Source: Coriobacteriia bacterium (GTDB lineage: Bacteria; Actinomycetota; Coriobacteriia; Anaerosomatales; PALSA-660). From it: DNA of 10,628 bases. Location: assembly GCA_003133285.1 (NCBI GenBank), contig PKWR01000096.1, forward strand, positions 1 through 10,628, read 5' to 3'. How positions within the stretch are numbered: the first letter of the stretch is position 1; every line of letters starts with the position of its first letter. Below are positions 6,173-10,628 of the stretch, piece after piece. A program made the translations under genes and the position numbers. The notes under the pieces are model-generated. The model saw only the letters and a list, made by a program, of their open reading frames with translations. It made no database searches and was not told the DNA's origin.

Positions 6173-7045
6173 TCACTCATCCCCCGCCGTCAGATAGGAC
6201 AGCAGGAGCGCCACACGGTCCTTGAGTTCGCGGCGGTCGACGACCATGTCGATCATGCCGTGCTCGAGCAGGAACTCCGAGCTCTGGAAGCCCTTGGGCA
6301 GGCTCTTGCGGATCGTCTGCTCGACGAGCCGCGGCCCGGCGAAGCCGATCAGGGCCCCCGGTTCGGCGATCAGCACGTCACCCAGCGTGGCGAACGAGGC
6401 GGTGACGCCGCCCATCGTGGGATTCGTGAGCACGACGATGTACGGCACGCCGGCGGCAGCCAGCCGCGTGGCGGCTGCGGCGGTCTTCGCCATCTGCATG
6501 AGTGAGAGCATGCCTTCCTGCATGCGGGCGCCGCCTGAGGCGGTGACCAGCACGAGCGGCGTGCGCTCGGCCAAGGCCAGCTCGAACGCGCGGGTGACCT
6601 TCTCGCCGACGACGGAGCCCATCGAGGCGCCGATGAAGCGGAAGTCCATGACGCCGACGATCGCGCGGTGACCGCCGATGGTGGCGCGACCCGTGACGAT
6701 CGCCTCGCCGAGGCCCGTCCGCTGCACGGCGGCCGCGACCTGCTCGGAGTAGACCTTGCCGGACGTGAACTGCAAGGGATCAACGGAGCGGAGGTGCGCG
6801 TCGACCTCCTCGAAAGACCCCTCGTCGAGAAGCATGGCGAGGCGCTCGGGGGCCGAGAGGTCGTGGTGCCGCCCGCAGGTCGGACACACCATCAGCTCGC
6901 GTTCGAGGTCGCCCATGTACAGGGTGCGCTTGCATCCCTCGCAGCGGACCCAGACGCCGTCGGGGAGGTCCGACGTGGTGGCGGCCTCGGTCGGTGTCGT
7001 GTAGTTGCGCTGTTCGCGCGCCTTGAACCAGTCGGAGATGGGCAT
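6173..7045 (-). CDS. accD: Acetyl-CoA carboxylase carboxyltransferase, beta subunit
   Basis: Partner of AccA in the carboxyltransferase half-reaction of acetyl-CoA carboxylase. The protein is 290 residues from the chosen start. It has the N-terminal zinc ribbon with C35-x2-C38 and C54-x2-C57, then the crotonase-like carboxyltransferase fold with GGARMQEG (171-178), TNPTMGGVTASFA (208-220) and GFAGPRLVEQT (234-244). The start at 7045 (MPISDWFK) fits the usual AccD N-terminus. An ATG at 7102 would add 19 poorly conserved residues and would lie upstream of or at the predicted transcription start. The ribosome binding site before 7045 is weak (GAGACGGA), so the start is less certain than the gene. 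Biotin carboxylase and biotin carrier genes are not in the window. Confidence 0.95.
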   Translation of the reverse strand: MPISDWFKAREQRNYTTPTEAATTSDLPDGVWVRCEGCKRTLYMGDLERELMVCPTCGRHHDLSAPERLAMLLDEGSFEEVDAHLRSVDPLQFTSGKVYSEQVAAAVQRTGLGEAIVTGRATIGGHRAIVGVMDFRFIGASMGSVVGEKVTRAFELALAERTPLVLVTASGGARMQEGMLSLMQMAKTAAAATRLAAAGVPYIVVLTNPTMGGVTASFATLGDVLIAEPGALIGFAGPRLVEQTIRKSLPKGFQSSEFLLEHGMIDMVVDRRELKDRVALLLSYLTAGDE

Positions 7046-7103
7046 GCTGTCCGTCTCGTGATCGTCGGGTGTCGGCCGCTCGCTGAGGCGGGCGGACCGC
7101 ATG

Positions 7104-7130
7104 ATGATACCACCGTGAACCGCACATCAA
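7104..7130 (-). promoter_or_regulatory. Possible sigma70-type promoter for accDA(-pfk)
   Basis: On the minus strand TTGATG (7125-7130) is followed after 15 bp by TATCAT (7104-7109), which matches the -10 consensus at 5 of 6 bases. The spacer is shorter than the ideal 17. Transcription would begin near 7097, giving a leader of about 50 nt before the accD start at 7045. Confidence 0.38.
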
Positions 7131-7153
7131 GCGCACGTGTACGGAGGCGCGGA

Positions 7154-7184
7154 GCGGCCCGCCGGCGTGATGCCGGCGGGCCGC
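7154..7184 (-). terminator. Strong GC-rich hairpin after the aldolase gene, probable terminator
   Basis: A perfect 13-bp stem (7154-7166 and 7172-7184) with a 5-nt loop lies 29 bp past the aldolase stop codon and before the possible accD promoter. No T-tract follows on the minus strand, which is common for terminators in high-GC bacteria. It probably separates fba from accDA transcription, or reduces read-through. Confidence 0.65.
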
Positions 7185-7213
7185 GGGACGTTCCGAGGAC
7201 TCGATCCGTACGT

Positions 7214-8152
7214 CTAGATGGAGAAGTCCTTCTCGCCCTTGAACACCGCGACGGCGTCGGCCAGGCCCATGTCGCCGAGGGTGATGGCACTGATCGCCTT
7301 GGTCAGGCGGATGGCCTCCTGCAGCGGACGCTGGTGGATGTTGCGCCCGGTGGCGTTGCCCACCGCGCCGCCGTCGTGGATCTGCTCCCACAGCTGGTTC
7401 AGGAAGATCTCGGCGTCCACGGTCGAGCCGCCCGCGCAGACGAGGCCGGTGCGGCCGGCCGCCTTGGTCGCCTGCCGCAGCAGGACCGCGGACGAGCCGG
7501 CTTCCGTGGCCTTCGGCGGGTTGACCTTGACGAAGTCGGAGCCGATGCAGCATGCGACGCCCGCGGCGCCGGCGATGAGGCTCGGGGCCTTCTCGTCGCC
7601 GACCGCCTTGCCGCGCGGGTAGATCCACAGGACCGTGAGCAGGCCCACGGAGTGCGCGTTGGCGATCAGCTGGGAGGCCTCGGTCAGCATCTGGGCCTCG
7701 TACTCGCTGCCCAGGTAGATCGTGTAGCCGATGCCGACGACGTTCACGCCGTTGTCGATCAGGTCCAGGACGGTCTCGAGATCGTAGAGCTGCGGCGAGT
7801 ACGGGTCCTCCTGGGAGGTCTTCACCAGGTGGGTCTTGCTGTTCATCTTCACCAGGTAGTTGATGTCGGGATAGTCGGCCGCGTACTGGGCGATCAGGCC
7901 GCGCTGCCCGGCCAGGATGCCGATGACGCCTTTCGACCCGATCTCGAAGAGGTGCAGCGGGCTGGAGTCGTCCTCGGCGATCCCCTCGCCGAAGAAGTCG
8001 TCGTTGAGGTGTTCGATCTTCTGGTCGCATGCGAAGAGCATGAGACGGCCCGTGCCACGGGTCGCCTTCAGATAGTTCTCGACGTAGATCTCGCGGGCTC
8101 CGGCCGGGACGTCGGCCGGGATGCGCACGTGCGCGGCAGTGATCTTGGGCAT
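7214..8152 (-). CDS. fba: Class I fructose-bisphosphate aldolase, DhnA/archaeal-type
   Basis: Cleaves fructose 1,6-bisphosphate into dihydroxyacetone phosphate and glyceraldehyde 3-phosphate through a lysine Schiff base, without metal. The protein is 312 residues from the ATG at 8152. Motifs are LMLFACDQKIEH (about 38-49), TVLWIYPRGK (about 173-182) and GSDFVKVNPP (about 204-213). K209 lies 33 residues after W176, the same distance as between the substrate-contacting Trp and the Schiff-base Lys in archaeal-type aldolases, so K209 is the likely catalytic lysine. The phosphate-binding loops CAGGS and NATGRNIHQRP are present. The start is fixed by AGGAGG (8160-8165) 7 nt upstream; a longer open frame to 8245 has no such support. 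Related enzymes in this superfamily act on other substrates (for example 2-amino-3,7-dideoxy-heptulosonate or LsrF-type aldolases), but the neighbouring phosphofructokinase supports the glycolytic role. Confidence 0.9.
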   Translation of the reverse strand: MPKITAAHVRIPADVPAGAREIYVENYLKATRGTGRLMLFACDQKIEHLNDDFFGEGIAEDDSSPLHLFEIGSKGVIGILAGQRGLIAQYAADYPDINYLVKMNSKTHLVKTSQEDPYSPQLYDLETVLDLIDNGVNVVGIGYTIYLGSEYEAQMLTEASQLIANAHSVGLLTVLWIYPRGKAVGDEKAPSLIAGAAGVACCIGSDFVKVNPPKATEAGSSAVLLRQATKAAGRTGLVCAGGSTVDAEIFLNQLWEQIHDGGAVGNATGRNIHQRPLQEAIRLTKAISAITLGDMGLADAVAVFKGEKDFSI

Positions 8153-8215
8153 GCGGTTCCCTCCTCTAGACTTGTCGCGGGTGGCGTTGCTGCCGCCCGT
8201 CACGAAGCACCACAC

Positions 8216-8244
8216 AGCGTAGGTGAACACGGCAGTCTTTTCCA
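8216..8244 (-). promoter_or_regulatory. Possible promoter of the aldolase gene
   Basis: On the minus strand TGGAAA (8239-8244, 4 of 6 to TTGACA) is followed after 17 bp by TACGCT (8216-8221, of the TAnnnT form common in high-GC bacteria). This gives a leader of roughly 55 nt before the ATG at 8152. It lies in the 103-bp gap between the acetyltransferase and aldolase genes. Confidence 0.35.
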
Positions 8245-8255
8245 CCGCCGCGGAC

Positions 8256-8726
8256 CTACAGTGCCAGCACCATCCTGACGTGCTTCAGGTAGGTCCTACC
8301 CATCCGGAACGGCCCTTCCACAACGCGGAAACCGAGCCGCTCGTAGATGCCGACGGCGTTCTCGCGCGCATTGAGGAACGCGAACGGCACTCGCAGCTCC
8401 CGCGCCCGCGCGAGCGCGCACTCGACCAGTGACGCGGCGATCCCCCGCCTCCGGTAGGCCCGGGCCACGGCCACCTGGCGCACGTGCGCGCCGCCCCCTT
8501 CGGCGATCAGCCTGACGTAACCGACGAGCCGGTCGCCGTCGAGCGCCAGAAGGTGCGTCGAGGCCGGGTCGGTCTCGTTCCACGCGTCGTTGCGCGACAC
8601 GCCGAACGGCCGGTGCAGGGTGTCGTAGCACAGGTCCGCCACGCCCCGCAGCACGGGGTCCCGGCCGTCGACCATGGCCACGACGATGCCGTCGGGGCGA
8701 CGCAGGACCTCACGGGGTATCGACAT
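8256..8726 (-). CDS. GNAT-family N-acetyltransferase, substrate unknown
   Basis: A 156-residue single-domain protein of the GNAT fold. Seen in sequence: the central strand LLALDGDRLVGYVRLIAEGG (59-78), the acetyl-CoA binding motif QVAVARAYRRRGIAASLV (84-101) with the R-R-R-G-I-A pyrophosphate loop, and the C-terminal NARENAVGIYERLGFRVV (119-136) typical of motif B. These support transfer of an acetyl group from acetyl-CoA to an amine, but nothing in the sequence fixes the substrate. It starts 15 bp after the nadE stop, so it is probably cotranscribed with nadE; the link may be positional only. The ribosome binding site is weak (GACGAGAG). Start at 8726 is the only sensible one in frame near the nadE end. 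Confidence 0.9.
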   Translation of the reverse strand: MSIPREVLRRPDGIVVAMVDGRDPVLRGVADLCYDTLHRPFGVSRNDAWNETDPASTHLLALDGDRLVGYVRLIAEGGGAHVRQVAVARAYRRRGIAASLVECALARARELRVPFAFLNARENAVGIYERLGFRVVEGPFRMGRTYLKHVRMVLAL

Positions 8727-8741
8727 CGGCTCTCGTCCGGC

Positions 8742-10340
8742 CTAGCCGCGGAAGCGGTTCGTCACGGGCATGCGGCGGTCCTTGCCGAAGGCCTTGGGCG
8801 TGACCCTGATCCCCAGCGGGCCCTGGCGCCGCTTGTACTCGGCCGCGTCGACCATGTGCGCGACGCGCTCGGCCACCTCCCGGGCGACACCTGACGCGAC
8901 GATCTCGTCGACCGAGCGGTCGTCCTCGACGTAGGCGGCGAGCACCCGGTCGAGCAGCGCGTAGTCGGGCAGCGAGTCGGAGTCCGCCTGACCCGGCCGC
9001 AACTCGGCCGACGGCGGCTTCTCGATGCTCGCCTCGGGGATGACCTCGCTGGCACGGTTGCGCCAGCGCGCCAGCTCGTAGACGTGCGTCTTGTAGAGGT
9101 CCTTGATCGGGGCGAAGCCGCCGACCATGTCGCCGTAGAGGGTCGAGTAGCCGACCGACAGCTCGGACTTGTTGCCCGTCGCGAGGACGATCCAGCCGAA
9201 CTTGTTCGAGAGCGCCATCAGGAGCATGCCCCGCACGCGCGCCTGCAGGTTCTCCTCGGTGACGCCGGGCGGCAGGTCGTCGAAGGACGGCGCCAGCGTG
9301 TCGAGCAGCGCCGTGAAGCCCGCCTCGATCGGCAGCGTGCGGTAGTCGATCCCGAGATTGTGAGCGAGCGCCTCCGCGTCGGTGAGACTCCCCGGCGACG
9401 AGTAGCGCGACGGCATCGCCACGCCGTGCACGTGGGTCGCTCCGAGGGCGTCGACCGCGAGCACGGCCGTGAGCGCGGAATCGATGCCGCCCGAGAGCCC
9501 CATCACGGCATCGGAGAACCCGTTCTTGTGGAAGTAGTCGCGCAGCCCCAGCACGAGCGCGCCCCAGACCTCGTCGTGCCCGCCGCGGAGCGGGTCCTCG
9601 TGCGCGGCCAGGGGCGCCGCCGGCACCTCGGCGACGAGAAGGTCCTGCCGGAAGGCCTCGGCGCGGGCCATCACGTTGCCGGCGGGGTCGATCACGACCG
9701 AGCGCCCGTCGAAGACGAGCTCGTCCTGCCCGCCGACGAGGTTGCAGTAGACGAGATGGACGGAGTTGCCGGCGGCACGATCGCGGAGCATCTCCTCGCG
9801 CTCGCTCCCCTTCCCGGCGTGGAACGGCGACGCCGAGATGTTGAGCACGACGGTGGCGCCCAGCGCCGCGGCCTCGGCGACCAGCTCCGGGACCCAGATG
9901 TCCTCGCAGATCGTGACGGCGCACGTCTCCCCCGCGACCTCGATGAGGAGTGGGGCGCTCCCCGGCTCGAAGTAGCGCTCCTCGTCGAAGACGCCGTAGT
10001 TGGGGAGCCGCCGCTTGCGGTAGACCGACGCGATCGCCCCGTCCCGGCACACGGCGGCGGAGTTGTGAAGCACGTCACCGACACGCTCGACGAAGCCGAC
10101 GATCGCCGTCACGCCCGTGCAGGCCAGAGCGATGCGCTGCAGCGCCTCGGCGATGTCGTCGACGAAGTGGTCCTTGGCGACGAGGTCTTCGGGCGGGTAG
10201 CCCGCGAGCGCCATCTCCGGGGTCAGCACGAGGTCGGCACCGTGTACGTGCGCGAAACGGATGGCGTCGACGATGAGGTCGGCGTTCCGCGCGATGTCGC
10301 CGACGGTGCAATCGATCTGCGCGAGCACGATGCGGGGCAT
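8742..10340 (-). CDS. nadE: Glutamine-dependent NAD+ synthetase
   Basis: Amidates nicotinic acid adenine dinucleotide to NAD+ using ATP and glutamine, the last step of NAD+ biosynthesis, in the cytoplasm. The protein is 532 residues, the usual size of the two-domain form. The N-terminal nitrilase-like glutaminase domain (about 1-245) has the catalytic triad E42 (LTPEMALAGYP), K109 (VYRKRRLPNYGVFDEERYF) and C145 (TICEDIW). The C-terminal synthetase domain has the ATP-binding loop LSGGIDS (282-288), then MPSRYSSPGS, LATGNKSELSVGYSTLYGD and a final KRRQGPLGIRVTPKAFGKDRR. The start at 10340 is set by AGGAGG (10347-10352) 6 nt upstream; an open extension to 10403 has no family resemblance. First gene of a nadE-acetyltransferase pair and divergent from the plus-strand gene at the right edge. 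Confidence 0.97.
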   Translation of the reverse strand: MPRIVLAQIDCTVGDIARNADLIVDAIRFAHVHGADLVLTPEMALAGYPPEDLVAKDHFVDDIAEALQRIALACTGVTAIVGFVERVGDVLHNSAAVCRDGAIASVYRKRRLPNYGVFDEERYFEPGSAPLLIEVAGETCAVTICEDIWVPELVAEAAALGATVVLNISASPFHAGKGSEREEMLRDRAAGNSVHLVYCNLVGGQDELVFDGRSVVIDPAGNVMARAEAFRQDLLVAEVPAAPLAAHEDPLRGGHDEVWGALVLGLRDYFHKNGFSDAVMGLSGGIDSALTAVLAVDALGATHVHGVAMPSRYSSPGSLTDAEALAHNLGIDYRTLPIEAGFTALLDTLAPSFDDLPPGVTEENLQARVRGMLLMALSNKFGWIVLATGNKSELSVGYSTLYGDMVGGFAPIKDLYKTHVYELARWRNRASEVIPEASIEKPPSAELRPGQADSDSLPDYALLDRVLAAYVEDDRSVDEIVASGVAREVAERVAHMVDAAEYKRRQGPLGIRVTPKAFGKDRRMPVTNRFRG

Positions 10341-10377
10341 GGGAGCCCTCCTCGAGGCGGGACGGGGAACGGCATCA

Positions 10378-10386
10378 AGCGTACCA
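10378..10386 (-). promoter_or_regulatory. Possible extended -10 element of the nadE promoter
   Basis: TGGTACGCT on the minus strand has the TGnTAnnnT form of an extended -10 element. No good -35 is seen 16-18 bp upstream. Transcription would start near 10370, giving a leader of about 30 nt. The 104-bp divergent region (10341-10444) also holds the short palindrome CCCCTGGGG just upstream. Confidence 0.28.
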
Positions 10387-10444
10387 TTCCCCCCAGGGGA
10401 CACTTCATGTCCGGCAGGTGCACCTTCCGCGAAGGGCGGCTCCC

Positions 10445-10628
10445 ATGGCCTCGATCTTCTACACCTCCGATGCGGGATCCCTGCGGCGCACCTGGGTCCC
10501 GCTCGTGGCCTCCGGCGTGCTCGTGGCGGCCTTCGGCATCGTCGTCGCGCTCGAGCCCGTCCTGACGGCGAGCGCGCTCATGTTCCTGATGGGCCTGGCA
10601 TCGTTCATCGCCGGCCTGGTGTGGGTGT
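10445..10628 (+). CDS. DUF308/HdeD-like small membrane protein, 5' part only
   Basis: Only 61 residues are visible before the right edge. Seen: a short polar N-terminus (MASIFYTSDAGSLRRTW) followed by two hydrophobic segments, about residues 17-36 and 41-61, separated by ALEPVLTA. The pattern of a helix, a short loop with a Pro, and a second Gly-rich helix (LMFLMGLASFIAGLVWV) resembles the repeat unit of HdeD/DUF308 membrane proteins, some of which are linked to acid stress. The assignment is by pattern and short. The ATG at 10445 has a G-rich site (AAGGGCGG, 10432-10439) close upstream. It is divergent from nadE and the only plus-strand gene in the window. Confidence 0.6.
   Translation, partial: MASIFYTSDAGSLRRTWVPLVASGVLVAAFGIVVALEPVLTASALMFLMGLASFIAGLVWV

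Noticed and set aside
6668..8278. Long plus-strand open frame (536 codons) opposite accD and the aldolase gene
   Set aside because: Its product is rich in Arg, Asp, Val and His without domains, and it lies opposite two genes with clear conserved motifs. This is the usual antisense shadow caused by GC bias at third codon positions.
9084..10565. Long plus-strand open frame (493 codons) opposite nadE and running into the right-edge gene
   Set aside because: Same antisense shadow pattern, no recognisable domain. Near 10445 a different frame gives a credible membrane protein.

Overview
The window is GC-rich bacterial chromosome with densely packed genes. Ten genes lie on the minus strand (transcription runs right to left) and one truncated gene starts on the plus strand at the right edge. 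The lineage is inferred, not shown. Strong GC bias at third codon positions, AGGAGG-type ribosome binding sites, separate AccA and AccD carboxyltransferase subunits, a pyrophosphate-type phosphofructokinase and a DhnA-type class I aldolase together suggest an anaerobic or facultative member of the Actinomycetota. Something near the Coriobacteriia fits better than a streptomycete or mycobacterium, which use acyl-CoA carboxylases of another layout. No rRNA, tRNA, CRISPR array, insertion sequence or phage gene was seen.

Right part (8.2-10.6 kb): the start of a DUF308/HdeD-like membrane protein (plus strand) diverges from nadE, a two-domain glutamine-dependent NAD+ synthetase. A GNAT acetyltransferase follows nadE after 15 bp. 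Middle part (3.9-8.2 kb): central carbon and lipid genes in the order fba (DhnA-type class I aldolase), a strong hairpin, accD, accA, pfk. The accD-accA-pfk order matches the well-known accDA-pfkA arrangement of Bacillus and relatives, but the phosphofructokinase carries the active-site residues of the PPi-dependent type. This block links glycolytic flux to malonyl-CoA production.

Left part (1-3.8 kb): a putative copper-handling locus of four genes on the same strand. In transcription order these are a secreted Cys-rich small protein, a SafE/DsbD_2-type membrane protein fused to a cupredoxin domain and two further membrane segments, a membrane-anchored cupredoxin with two Gly-Gly-Cys-Cys-Gly-Gly cassettes, and a heavy-metal P-type ATPase with three N-terminal HMA domains. 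The ATPase runs off the left edge before its CPx and DKTG motifs. The last two genes are tightly coupled (10 bp gap). This locus is the most unusual part of the window: two neighbouring proteins carry related CGMxM cupredoxin modules on the membrane, next to a metal pump and a Cys-rich secreted protein. A plausible reading is a relay for buffering or delivering extracytoplasmic copper. No metal-responsive regulator or cuproenzyme gene is visible in the window.
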